In this document: one piece after another, positions 1 through 7,938 of the stretch
Layout of the letters: the number at the start of each line of letters is the position of its first letter
Numbering within the stretch: position 1 is the stretch's first letter
From: JAWCQZ01 sp964486625
GTDB taxonomy: Archaea > Halobacteriota > Syntropharchaeia > JACQPP01
Assembly (NCBI GenBank): GCA_964486625.1
Contig: CAZANW010000006.1
Span: forward strand, 1 to 47,735
Direction of reading: 5' to 3'
DNA: 47,735 nucleotides
Notes under the pieces: generated by a model
Told to the model about the DNA's origin: nothing
Databases searched by the model: none
Seen by the model: the letters and a program-made list of their open reading frames with translations, nothing else
Made by a program: the position numbers and the translations under genes

Positions 1-1234
1 CGTAGGCGACGCCGTGGCCGCTGACAGGGGAGCCCACCGCCGAGATGCGGGTGTGGAACTCCTCCAGGGCGAGGTCGAGGACCGGGGTGGCCTCGGAGAA
101 GGGCCTCCCGCTCAGGGAACGGAACCGGGAGGCGAGGGCCTCGGCGTCCTCCTCGGAGAGGGTGACGTTGGTGGTCGCCTCGCCCTCCTCCAGGACCACC
201 TGGAGCGGGTTCCGGGCGACCGGAGCGTTGGCGTAGATGTCCTGGACGCGGGCGTCCGCCAGGAGGTCCTCCAGGACGCCCAGCCCCGCCGTGTTCTTCA
301 CCAGGAGTTCGGCGAGGTCCCCGGCCTCCCCGGGCGCCAGGGCCGCCCCGTTCCGGCGCGCCGCGTCCGCCACCGCCCGCTCAGCCACGCCCCGAAGAGC
401 CCGCCGGAACCTCCGGGGGTCGGCGAGGTCGGTGCTCCCGGGCCGGTGGTCCAAGAGGGCTGTCCGGGCCTCCTCCAGGAGGGCGAGGCGGCTCTCATCG
501 AGGTCCGCCTCCGGGGGCTGGAGCAGGTAGAACTCCTCGAGGCTGTCGGGGAGGCGGTAGAGGGAGGCCCGGGCCCGGCCCGCATCGCAAGCCCGCAGGA
601 AGAGCGCCCCGGGAGGGGGCTCCAGGCGGATGCGCGAAGTCAGGAGGCGGGGCCGGACCGCGGAGGGCGCGGGGAGCCCGGCGGCCTCCGGCAACCCTTC
701 CCGCCACGCTTTCCACGCCCCGTCGCACGCCCCGCACCGGACCTCTCCCCCCTCCCCCAGGAGCCGCCGGACCCCGGCGAGGGACTCCTCCGGATTCCCC
801 TCCATCCGGCCGGCGGCGGCGCGGACCGCTTCCAGCCGCTCTTCGCGCCGGGAGCGGCAGACAGGGTCGCCCCGGGGGCAGGGAGGAAGTTCCAGGGAAC
901 CGAGGAGGGCCCGGATGCGGGCGAGGGCCCGGAGAGCCTCCAGGTCGGGGCCCCAGAACTCCCGGACGTGGAGGTGGCGCAGTTCGAGGCGGTCCACCGG
1001 CTCGGCGGCCAGGAGTTCGAGGAGGTTCGAGCGGCAAAGGGGGTCCCGGAGGGAGGAGACCCCGTGGGGGCAGCGGTGGCACTCGACGCGAAGGACCCGC
1101 TCTCCCCCGCCCGTGTTGAGCGAAATGGAGCATTTCACGGGCCCGGGGACCTTCCGGAACAGCCCGCGCTGGGCCCGCTTCGGGGGCTCCGCGGAAGCGG
1201 GCGCCCCGTCCAGGAAACGAATCTCTTCAACCAC
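1..1234 (-). CDS. Type II/IV secretion system ATPase (GspE/FlaI/VirB11-like), 3' part beyond window
   Basis: N-terminal ~411 residues of an archaeal secretion ATPase that powers pilus, archaellum or related assembly at the inner face of the membrane. Residues ~330-411 carry the conserved N2-domain pattern: a DARVQDIYANAP segment, then TTNVTLSEED, SGRPFSEATPVLD and a final SPVSGHGVAY. The Walker A/B and His box lie beyond the window. The first 200 residues hold Cys groups (C52-x2-C55, C67, and CxxC pairs later), suggesting an N-terminal zinc-binding domain. The GTG at 1234 is chosen because the frame has no ATG there, a stop lies at 1259-1261, and a TATA-like box (about 1257-1267) sits 27 nt upstream. 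Which machine it serves cannot be told, since no TadC/FlaJ-type partner is visible. Confidence 0.85.
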   Translation of the reverse strand, partial: MVEEIRFLDGAPASAEPPKRAQRGLFRKVPGPVKCSISLNTGGGERVLRVECHRCPHGVSSLRDPLCRSNLLELLAAEPVDRLELRHLHVREFWGPDLEALRALARIRALLGSLELPPCPRGDPVCRSRREERLEAVRAAAGRMEGNPEESLAGVRRLLGEGGEVRCGACDGAWKAWREGLPEAAGLPAPSAVRPRLLTSRIRLEPPPGALFLRACDAGRARASLYRLPDSLEEFYLLQPPEADLDESRLALLEEARTALLDHRPGSTDLADPRRFRRALRGVAERAVADAARRNGAALAPGEAGDLAELLVKNTAGLGVLEDLLADARVQDIYANAPVARNPLQVVLEEGEATTNVTLSEEDAEALASRFRSLSGRPFSEATPVLDLALEEFHTRISAVGSPVSGHGVAY

Positions 1235-1371
1235 GGGCGAAGGGAAGTTCCGGACCCCCTATTTCATGGTTTCGCTACCGTCGCCGGGAGGGGACTCCGT
1301 CCGCCGGGGGGGTCGCCTCCGAGACTCCCCCATCCACAGACCCGCTCTCCCCACCCCCCGAATGATTGAAA

Positions 1372-1383
1372 AAAATTAGATAG
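1372..1383 (+). promoter_or_regulatory. TATA-like box of nucS
   Basis: AT-rich patch (AAAATTAGATAG) in GC-rich DNA, centred about 31 nt before the nucS ATG. This is the spacing of an archaeal TATA box ahead of a leaderless or very short-leader transcript. Confidence 0.55.
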
Positions 1384-1408
1384 TGAAACGGCCCTGTTTC
1401 CCACGGCG

Positions 1409-2161
1409 ATGAAATTCCTCGACTCCCCGGCGCCGGAGGCGGCCCGCGACTTCGCCCGAGAGGCCCACGGGGCCGGCCGCCGCTCGGCCCTCCTCCTGGC
1501 GGGCGAGTGCCGGGTGGACACCGGGGGAAAACTCCGGATGGAGATGGGCTACGGCCGGCGGCTGGTGCTGCTGAAAGGCGACGGCTCCGTGGCGGTCCAC
1601 CGGGGCGAGGGGGGGGAGCCCGCGGCCTCGGCCCCGCCCCGGTCCCGGGTCGAGTTCCGGGTGGAGGAGGGGCGCTTCGTCCTCGAAGCCCGCACCCCGA
1701 AGGAGCGGCTCCGGGTCGCCTTCCGCGCCGTCGAGTTCGCCGGGGCCCTGGCGCTGGCGGACGGGGCCCCGCCGCGCCCCGGGGGGCTGGATGCCTACCT
1801 GGCGCGGCTGGAGCGGAATCCCCACCTCATCGAGCCGGGGCTCCGTATCAGCAAGCGCCACCGCGAGACCCGGGCGGGGAGGATTGACCTCTTCGGCTAC
1901 GACCGGGAGTTCCACCCGGTGCTGATTGAAGTGAAGCCGGGCGAAGCCGCCCCCGGCGCGGCCTATCAACTGGACATGCTGGCCGCGGAGTTCCGGAGGC
2001 AGAATCCGAGGGCGCGGGTGCGGGGGGTTCTGGTGGCGCCGCGGGTCCCGAAGAGAACGCGCGCGGCGGCGGAGCGGCTGGGGCTGGAGTGGAGGGAGGT
2101 GGAGGCGGCGGGGGAGGCGGAGGACGGGAGGCAGACGAGGCTGGGGAGGTTTTTGGGGTGA
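1409..2161 (+). CDS. nucS: Endonuclease NucS (EndoMS mismatch endonuclease)
   Basis: Product of 250 aa with the NucS layout: an N-terminal beta-barrel dimerisation domain (about 1-115) and a C-terminal RecB-like nuclease domain. The catalytic pattern is visible: G-R-I-D150, E164-V-K166 and Q177-L. In other archaea and actinobacteria NucS/EndoMS cuts both strands at mismatches, working with the sliding clamp, and replaces MutS/MutL. The extreme C-terminus (GRQTRLGRFLG) is short and basic/hydrophobic and could be a PCNA-interaction tail, which is inference. The gene is divergent from the secretion ATPase and ends 4 nt before the gltX stop, tail to tail. Confidence 0.9.
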   Translation: MKFLDSPAPEAARDFAREAHGAGRRSALLLAGECRVDTGGKLRMEMGYGRRLVLLKGDGSVAVHRGEGGEPAASAPPRSRVEFRVEEGRFVLEARTPKERLRVAFRAVEFAGALALADGAPPRPGGLDAYLARLERNPHLIEPGLRISKRHRETRAGRIDLFGYDREFHPVLIEVKPGEAAPGAAYQLDMLAAEFRRQNPRARVRGVLVAPRVPKRTRAAAERLGLEWREVEAAGEAEDGRQTRLGRFLG

Positions 2162-2165
2162 CTTC

Positions 2166-3848
2166 TCATTCGTGCGCGAAATACGCCACAGCCTCCTTCT
2201 CCCCGACCGAATCAATCCTCACAAATCCGAACCTCTCGAACTGCACCACCTTGTCCACTTCATTCTCGATGCCCGGCTCGCCGACTCCCTTCGCTTCCGA
2301 CCCGTCCGGCATCAGGACCCGCACGGGCTTCCCGACGCCCGCGGGCAGCCAGTGGAAGATGGGCAGCCCCTTCTCGACCGCTTTCGACTCGAACTTCGCC
2401 TTCGGGGGCTCCTTGGACTCCAGCGTGAAGTTGCAGAGTTCCTTAAGCCGCGCCCTCTGCCCCGGCAGCAGCGAGGTCAGGTCCTTCTTCGTCACCAGGA
2501 CCTTGCCGTTGGTCTTCAGTTTCCGGACCCCCTCCTTGGGCTTGTTGGGATGGAGGGGAATCTCCGCCACCGCAGGCTCCAGCCCCTTCACGGCGAGTTC
2601 GACCGGCTCGTGGACGAAGAAATACCGGTGGGCCGAGGGCTCCACCCGCTTGCGGTTCTCGGCGTGGAGGTTCTCCAGGCTCGCCTCCACGTCGTTCTCG
2701 TGGAGCCCCATGTCGAGGAGGAACTTGCGGACGGCCTCGGGCCGGATGCCGCGCCTCTTCAGGGCGCGCAGCGTGGGGAGGCGGGGGTCGTCCCAGCCGG
2801 TGAATTTCCCCTCTTCGATGTCCTTCCGGATGGACGACGTCGAGAGCCGGCCCCACTCGTGGACGAGAATCTTGCCCCAGTGGCGGGTGAAGGGGTATTT
2901 CCAGCCCAGATAGTTGTAGACGAACTTCTGCCGGTCCTCCGAGTCGGCGAGGTCTTTCCCGCGGAGGATGTGGGTGGTGCCGAGCATCCTGTCCTCCACG
3001 GCGCTCTCGAAGTCCAGCATGGGCCACACGATGAACTTCCGGTTGACCCGGGGGTGGGCTTCCCGCACCACCCGGAAGGCCACCCAGTCCCGGATGGCGG
3101 GGTTGGGGTGGTTCATGTCGGTCTTGATGCGCAGGACCGCGTCGCCCTCCTTGAACTGGCCCGCCAGCATGGCTTTCCACTGCTCCTCGGCATCGGCGGG
3201 TAACTGGTTCCGGTGCTTGCACTCCTGGCCCGCGTCCCGGTAGGACTTGAACCACTCCTTCGGGCAGGTGCAGACGTAGGCCTTGCCCTTCGCAATCAGC
3301 TCCTCGGCCACCTTGTAGTATTCCGGGATGCGCTCCGAGGCGTAGACGACCTGCTGCGGCTTCAGCCCGAGCCACGCCGCGTCCTCCAGGTACCAGTCGT
3401 AGGCCTCGGGCATCGGCTTCTTCGTCGCCGGGTCGGTGTCGTCGAACCGGAGAATCAGGGTCCCACCGTATCGCTTCACATACTCGTCGTTGAGGACGAG
3501 CCCCCGGGCGCTCCCGAGGGTCGGGGGGCCGTTGGGGTTGGGGGCGAACCGCATGACCACGGGCCCCTTGGCGATGTCGGGCAACTCGTGCTTCTCCGCC
3601 TTGGGCGCGGGGGGCGCCAGCAGTTCCGGCGCGATGGACTCCAGCCGCTTGCGGGCCTTCTCGGCCCCGAGGGCGTTGGCCCGGGTGACCTCGGCCTCGA
3701 TGGCGTCGAGGACGGATTGGCGCTCCTTGCGGAGGTCGGGGAACTGGGCGAAGATTTTTTTGGCGACGGCGTCGGGGCGGGCGGTCCCGAACTGGGCGGC
3801 GTTCAACAGGGCGTATTTCTCGAGAAAATCCTTGGCGGAACGGTCCAT
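2166..3848 (-). CDS. gltX: Glutamyl-tRNA synthetase (archaeal type)
   Basis: Product of 560 aa that charges tRNA with glutamate; archaea usually use a non-discriminating GluRS that also makes Glu-tRNA(Gln). An archaeal-type helical N-terminus (1-90) precedes the class I Rossmann domain, which begins RFAPNPNGPPTLGSARG at residues ~100-116. The HIGH signature is therefore degenerate (T-L-G-S). The second signature, RLSTSSI, matches the KLSTS form of GluRS/GlnRS. RFDDTDP, the CTCP segment and the C-terminal beta-barrels are also present. The ATG at 3848 (MDRSAKDF) is preferred over the upstream in-frame codon at 3962, which lies inside the divergent gene. Confidence 0.95.
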   Translation of the reverse strand: MDRSAKDFLEKYALLNAAQFGTARPDAVAKKIFAQFPDLRKERQSVLDAIEAEVTRANALGAEKARKRLESIAPELLAPPAPKAEKHELPDIAKGPVVMRFAPNPNGPPTLGSARGLVLNDEYVKRYGGTLILRFDDTDPATKKPMPEAYDWYLEDAAWLGLKPQQVVYASERIPEYYKVAEELIAKGKAYVCTCPKEWFKSYRDAGQECKHRNQLPADAEEQWKAMLAGQFKEGDAVLRIKTDMNHPNPAIRDWVAFRVVREAHPRVNRKFIVWPMLDFESAVEDRMLGTTHILRGKDLADSEDRQKFVYNYLGWKYPFTRHWGKILVHEWGRLSTSSIRKDIEEGKFTGWDDPRLPTLRALKRRGIRPEAVRKFLLDMGLHENDVEASLENLHAENRKRVEPSAHRYFFVHEPVELAVKGLEPAVAEIPLHPNKPKEGVRKLKTNGKVLVTKKDLTSLLPGQRARLKELCNFTLESKEPPKAKFESKAVEKGLPIFHWLPAGVGKPVRVLMPDGSEAKGVGEPGIENEVDKVVQFERFGFVRIDSVGEKEAVAYFAHE

Positions 3849-3887
3849 CTCCTGCGTTGCTCGCTCTCCCTCGGAGGAAGGTGGAAG

Positions 3888-3902
3888 AAAAAACTTTCTA
3901 TG
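3888..3902. promoter_or_regulatory. AT-rich promoter patch between gltX and the divergent kinase-like gene
   Basis: GAAAAAACTTTCTAT-type patch centred about 28 nt before the GTG at 3923 and about 45 nt before the gltX ATG at 3848. The plus-strand spacing fits a TATA box, and use by gltX is possible. It is the only AT-rich stretch in this divergent gap. Confidence 0.5.
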
Positions 3903-3922
3903 GGGCGCCCCCGAGGAGTGCC

Positions 3923-4474
3923 GTGGTTCAGAGAGTCGTGGCCTTCGTCGGCCTCCAGGCATCCGGGAAGTCGGAAGCCGCAGCCGTGGCCCGCGAGATG
4001 GGCCTGCCGGTGGTCTCGATGGGGGACGTCATCCGGGAGGAGACCCGGGCCCGGGGCCTCCCGCCCTCCGAGGAGGGGAGGGTGGCCATCCGGCTGCGGG
4101 AGGAAGAGGGGCGAGACGTGGTGGCCCGGCGCTCCCGGCCCCGGCTGGAGGCGCTGGACGCCCCCCTCGCCTTCCTCGACGGCATCCGGAGCCACGCCGA
4201 GGTGGAGTTCTTCCGGAAGTGGCTCGGCGACCGCCTCCTCCTCGTGCGGGTCGAGGCCCCCGAGGAGGTCCGGTTCGAGCGCATCCGCCGGCGGGCCCGG
4301 GGGGACGACGCTTCGACCCGCGTCGCCTTCCGGGAGCGGGACCGGAGGGAGGAGGAGTTCGGCATCCGGAGGGCGATGGACGAGGCCCGGCACGAAATCC
4401 GGAACGACGGGAACCTCGGGGCCTTCCGGCGGAAAGCCGCGGAGATGCTCCGGGGCCTGCAGGCCCGGCGCTGA
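3923..4474 (+). CDS. P-loop NMP kinase-like protein (UPF0200 / dephospho-CoA kinase-related)
   Basis: Product of 183 aa with a Walker A motif GLQASGKS at residues 10-17, a following GLPVVSMGDVIREE segment and an R-rich LID-like region (RIRRRARGDD). These are the marks of the archaeal UPF0200 family, related to bacterial dephospho-CoA and nucleotide kinases. Its substrate is not settled, and archaeal dephospho-CoA kinase activity has been assigned to another family. The GTG at 3923 gives the usual family length and sits about 28 nt after an AT box. A longer frame back to 3857 would overlap the gltX promoter. Confidence 0.75.
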   Translation: MVQRVVAFVGLQASGKSEAAAVAREMGLPVVSMGDVIREETRARGLPPSEEGRVAIRLREEEGRDVVARRSRPRLEALDAPLAFLDGIRSHAEVEFFRKWLGDRLLLVRVEAPEEVRFERIRRRARGDDASTRVAFRERDRREEEFGIRRAMDEARHEIRNDGNLGAFRRKAAEMLRGLQARR

Positions 4475-4488
4475 CAGAAGGAATCAGG

Positions 4489-4499
4489 AATATCTTTAT
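4489..4499 (+). promoter_or_regulatory. TATA box of the nucleotide-sugar dehydrogenase
   Basis: AATATCTTTAT, 25-35 nt before the ATG at 4524, in an otherwise GC-rich gap of 49 nt. It marks the left end of the glycan island. Confidence 0.65.
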
Positions 4500-4523
4500 G
4501 GCGGCGGTCGGGCGAGGGCCCCC

Positions 4524-5792
4524 ATGCGGGTCGCGGTTTTCGGGCTCGGCTACGTGGGGTGCGTGACGGCCGCCTGCCTGGCCCGGGACGGCCACCGCGT
4601 CACGGGGGTGGAGATTGACCGGGAGAAACTGCGGCTCCTGAAGAGCGGCCGCCCGCCCATCACGGAGCCCGGCCTCGATGCCCTTCTCCGGCGCGCCCTG
4701 CGCTCGGGCCGCTTCGCAGCCACCGGAGATGGAGAGTCCGCTGTCCGGGGCAGCGACGCGAGCCTCGTCTGCGTCGGGACTCCCGCCCGGAGGGACGGCA
4801 CGATTGACCTGAGGTTCGTCCGGGCCACCTGCAAGCAGGTGGGCCGGGCCTTGCGCCGGGTCGAGGGCTTCCACGTCGTTGCCATTCGCAGCACGGTCCT
4901 GCCGGGAAGCACCGCGGGGCCCCTCCGGGAGGACCTGGAGCGCGCCTCCGGCCTGCGGGCCTGGGAGGAGTTCGGCCTCTGCGTCAACCCCGAGTTCCTG
5001 CGGGAGGGCATGGGCATCCGGGACTTCGACCGGCCGCCCCACCTCGTTTTCGGCACCCGGGAGAACCGCTCGCTGCGCGCCCTGGAGACGCTCTACGCAA
5101 AGGTCCGGGCCCCGCGCGTCCGGGTGGACCCGACCACGGCGGAGATGGTGAAGTACGGCGACAACGCCTTCCGGGCCCTCAAGGTGGCCTTCGCGAACGA
5201 GATGGGCGCCCTCGCCGGGGCCCTCGGCGTGGACGGCCGCCGGCTCATGGAGATTCTGGCCCGCGACCGGCAGGTGAACATCTCCCCCGCCCACCTCCGC
5301 CCCGGCCTCCCCTACGGCGGCGCCTGCCTCCCGAAGGACGTGAACGCCATCGTCGCGCGGGGCCGGCAGGCGGGCGTCCGGATTCCGTTCCTGGAGGGGG
5401 TGGTGGAGTCCAACCGCGCCCACCTCGAGAGGTGCCTCGACCTCGTCCTGCGCAACGGCCCCCGGCGCGTCGCCCTCCTCGGCCTCTCCTTCAAGGCGGA
5501 GACCCTCGACCTCCGGGGGAGCCCCGGCCTCGAGATGGCGGTCGCACTCCGGCGCCGCTCCGTCCCGGTCGCCCTCTACGACCCGCGCGTCCCCGGCGAG
5601 ATGCGGCGCCACGACCGAGCCTACCTGCAGGAGCGCCTCCCCGGCTGCGCCCGCCTCCTGAAGCGGAGCGCGCGGGAGGCCGCCCGGGGGGCCGACGTGG
5701 TCGCGCTCTTCTACCGCCACCCGGAGTTCGGCGCCCTCGCCCGGTTACCGGGTCAAGTCATCGTCGACTTTGCGGACTCGAAAAACCGATAG
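4524..5792 (+). CDS. Nucleotide-sugar dehydrogenase (UDP-glucose / GDP-mannose 6-dehydrogenase family)
   Basis: Product of 422 aa that oxidises C6 of a nucleotide hexose to a uronic acid in two NAD-dependent steps. The N-terminal Rossmann motif is GLGYVG (7-12). The middle domain has E-M-V-K210-YGDN214 and the catalytic YGGAC268LPKD; GACLPKD most resembles AlgD-type GDP-mannose dehydrogenases, but a UDP-sugar substrate is equally possible. The C-terminal domain carries GLSFKAETLDLRGSP. It supplies activated uronic acid to the surrounding glycosyltransferases. Its 3' end overlaps the convergent epimerase gene by 40 nt. Confidence 0.9.
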   Translation: MRVAVFGLGYVGCVTAACLARDGHRVTGVEIDREKLRLLKSGRPPITEPGLDALLRRALRSGRFAATGDGESAVRGSDASLVCVGTPARRDGTIDLRFVRATCKQVGRALRRVEGFHVVAIRSTVLPGSTAGPLREDLERASGLRAWEEFGLCVNPEFLREGMGIRDFDRPPHLVFGTRENRSLRALETLYAKVRAPRVRVDPTTAEMVKYGDNAFRALKVAFANEMGALAGALGVDGRRLMEILARDRQVNISPAHLRPGLPYGGACLPKDVNAIVARGRQAGVRIPFLEGVVESNRAHLERCLDLVLRNGPRRVALLGLSFKAETLDLRGSPGLEMAVALRRRSVPVALYDPRVPGEMRRHDRAYLQERLPGCARLLKRSAREAARGADVVALFYRHPEFGALARLPGQVIVDFADSKNR

Positions 5793-6832
5793 GTCCGCTC
5801 CAGCCCCTCCTTCATGGAGGTTCGGGGCCGGTAGCCCAGGAGGCGCTTGGCCTTGCGAATGTCGGGGCAGCGCCGCCGTGGGGCGTCGGTGGAGTATTCG
5901 GGGTCCCGTTTCCGGGCGGGGAGCTGCCGGACGGGAAGGCCGCCCGCGGCCCGGGCGACCATCCGGGCGACCTCGCGGATGGTCACCTCCTCGCCCATGT
6001 TCCCGATGTTGAACGCCTCGCCGTCGTGCCGGCTCAGGAGGGCGAGCAGCATGCCGCCGACCCCGTCCGCGACATAGCAGAATGCCCGGGTGGTGTCCTC
6101 CTCCCCCCGGAGCACGACGGGTTTCCGGGCCACGGCTGCCTTCATGAGGTCGGGGACGATGCGGCCGTCGTCGAGGCGCTGGCCCGGCCCGTAGAAGTTG
6201 AAGAGCCGCACGGTCTTCACGGGCAGGCCGAACGTGCGCCAGTAGGCCATCGCGAGGGTCTCGGAGAGGCGTTTCGACTCGCCGTAGCACGCCCGGGGCC
6301 CGGTGCAGGAGATGTTCCCGAGGCAGGTCTCCGGAGTGGGAATCTCGTCGGGCTCCCCGTAGATTTCGGAGGTGCTGATGCAGAGGAAACTCCGCGATTT
6401 CTTGCGGCGCGCCAGTTCCAGCGCGTTCCGGGTCCCGTCCACGTTCACCTCGATGGTCTCCAGCGGATAGCGGCGGTAAACCGGGGGCGAGGAGATGCTG
6501 GCGCCGTGGATGACGTAGTCCACGGGCCCCGGGACCCGGAGCGACATCCGGACATCCCGCCGCAGCCAGAGGAAGTCCGGGCGGCGCAGGTGGGCGACCC
6601 GCTCCGCGTCCGCGAGCCGGAGGCTGTCCACCGCCACCACCCGGCAGGGCTTGTCGAGGACGCGGTCGTTGAGGCGCGCCACCGCGTCGAGGATGTGGGC
6701 GCAGACGAACCCCGCGGCCCCCGTCACCAGGAGGGTCCGGCCCTCCAGGGCGCCCGCTGCCCTCTCCAGGGCGCGGCCGATGGCGGTGGCGTCCCCGTCG
6801 AGAATCTCGCGCTGCCGGGGGGTCAGGCCCAT
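5753..6832 (-). CDS. NAD-dependent epimerase/dehydratase (extended SDR)
   Basis: Product of 359 aa. After a ~30-residue helical lead, the NAD-binding motif reads TGAAGFVCAH. The catalytic set is S-T-S-E-I-YG and CYGESK (YxxxK), followed by FNFYGPGQR. The fold and motifs match nucleotide-sugar 4-epimerases, 4,6-dehydratases and UDP-glucuronate decarboxylases; the exact reaction cannot be read from sequence. It is last in a three-gene minus-strand operon with GT2 and DegT (overlaps of 4 and 10 nt), so its sugar probably passes to the DegT aminotransferase. Confidence 0.85.
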   Translation of the reverse strand: MGLTPRQREILDGDATAIGRALERAAGALEGRTLLVTGAAGFVCAHILDAVARLNDRVLDKPCRVVAVDSLRLADAERVAHLRRPDFLWLRRDVRMSLRVPGPVDYVIHGASISSPPVYRRYPLETIEVNVDGTRNALELARRKKSRSFLCISTSEIYGEPDEIPTPETCLGNISCTGPRACYGESKRLSETLAMAYWRTFGLPVKTVRLFNFYGPGQRLDDGRIVPDLMKAAVARKPVVLRGEEDTTRAFCYVADGVGGMLLALLSRHDGEAFNIGNMGEEVTIREVARMVARAAGGLPVRQLPARKRDPEYSTDAPRRRCPDIRKAKRLLGYRPRTSMKEGLERTYRFFESAKSTMT

Positions 6833-7938
6833 TTGCGGAGTGCCTCCTCGAGGGCGGACACCATCGCCTCCAGACCCTCCCGGCGGAGCCAGGGGCCGAC
6901 GGGGAGGGCGATGCTGCGGGCCGCCAGGAGCTCGGCGTTGGGGCACCGGGCTGCGGCCCGGAAGGCGGGCATGCGGTAGAGGGGCGGGTCGAAGTAGACC
7001 GAGGCTTCGATGGAGCGCCCGCGGAGCTCCAGGATGACCCTGTCCCGGTCCGCCTCCGGCTCCAGGACGGCGTGAAAGAGCCAGTAGGCATGGGTCCGGT
7101 TCCCGGGCTCCGGGGGAAGCCGGAGACCCGGAAGGTCCTCCAGGCGGCGCCGGAGCCAAGCGGCGTTCCGTCGGCGCTGGGCGAGGAGTCCGGGGAGCCG
7201 CTTCACCTGGACTTCCCCGACAGCCGCGCAGATATCGGGAATCCGGAGGTTGTAGCCGGGCTCCGCCGCCACCCGGCGCCACGGGCGCTCCTTCATCCAA
7301 GACGCGCGGTAGAGGATGCCGTGGGAACGGAGGGCGTCCACTCGCTTCGCGATGGCGGCGGAGTCGGTGGCGATGGCACCCCCCTCGCCGCCGCTGGTGA
7401 TTTGCTTCGTTGCGTGGAGGGAGAAGCAGCCGGTGCCGAAAGTGCCCGCAGAGCGGCCGTCGCACTCCGCCCCCAGGCTCTCGGCGGCGTCCTCCACCAG
7501 CCCCCATCCGCGCTTTTCGGCGAGGTCGGCGATGGGCCCCATGTCGCAGGGAAGGCCGGCGAAGTGGACGGGCAGAACGGCCACGGTGCTCCGCGTCGCC
7601 GCCGCCTCCAGGGTCTCGGCGGTCGCATGGCCGGTGTCGGCGGACACGTCGGCGAACCGGAGGCGGAGGCCCGCCAGGACCACGGAACTGCCCGTGGCCG
7701 GGAAAGTGAAAGCGGGTACCACGACATCCCCCTTCCTTCGGAGGGCCAGGAGGGCGAGGAGGAGGGCCGAGGTTCCGGAGTTCACTGCCCGCACGTGGCG
7801 GACATTCAGCAGGCGCATCAGGGCCCCTTCCAGGGCTTCGGTGGCGGGGCCCTTGGAGAGGCGGCCGCTCCGCAGCACCCGCAGGGCGGCCCGCTCCTCG
7901 GCGCCTCCCAGGGTCGGCTGGAAGAGGGGAATCCTCAT
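6823..7938 (-). CDS. DegT/DnrJ/EryC1/StrS sugar aminotransferase
   Basis: Product of 371 aa, a PLP enzyme that aminates a keto-sugar nucleotide. The Schiff-base lysine is K178 in SLHATKQITSGGEGGA. The PLP-phosphate loop NSGTSAL (53-59), the VEDAAESLGA segment and the C-terminal THAYWLF signature are all present. Length is typical. It overlaps the epimerase start by 10 nt and the GT2 gene by 4 nt, so the three are probably translationally coupled. The likely product is an amino-deoxy sugar for the surface glycan. Confidence 0.92.
   Translation of the reverse strand: MRIPLFQPTLGGAEERAALRVLRSGRLSKGPATEALEGALMRLLNVRHVRAVNSGTSALLLALLALRRKGDVVVPAFTFPATGSSVVLAGLRLRFADVSADTGHATAETLEAAATRSTVAVLPVHFAGLPCDMGPIADLAEKRGWGLVEDAAESLGAECDGRSAGTFGTGCFSLHATKQITSGGEGGAIATDSAAIAKRVDALRSHGILYRASWMKERPWRRVAAEPGYNLRIPDICAAVGEVQVKRLPGLLAQRRRNAAWLRRRLEDLPGLRLPPEPGNRTHAYWLFHAVLEPEADRDRVILELRGRSIEASVYFDPPLYRMPAFRAAARCPNAELLAARSIALPVGPWLRREGLEAMVSALEEALRKWA

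Noticed and set aside
14..1369. Long plus-strand frame of 451 codons
   Set aside because: It is antisense to the secretion ATPase, whose minus-strand frame gives clear family motifs. The plus frame is low-complexity Gly/Pro/Arg, as expected for a shadow in high-GC DNA.
3213..4523. Possible N-terminal extension of the sugar dehydrogenase (frame open from 3213)
   Set aside because: It is antisense to gltX and the region has no domain. The dehydrogenase starts at 4524 with its Rossmann motif and its own TATA box.
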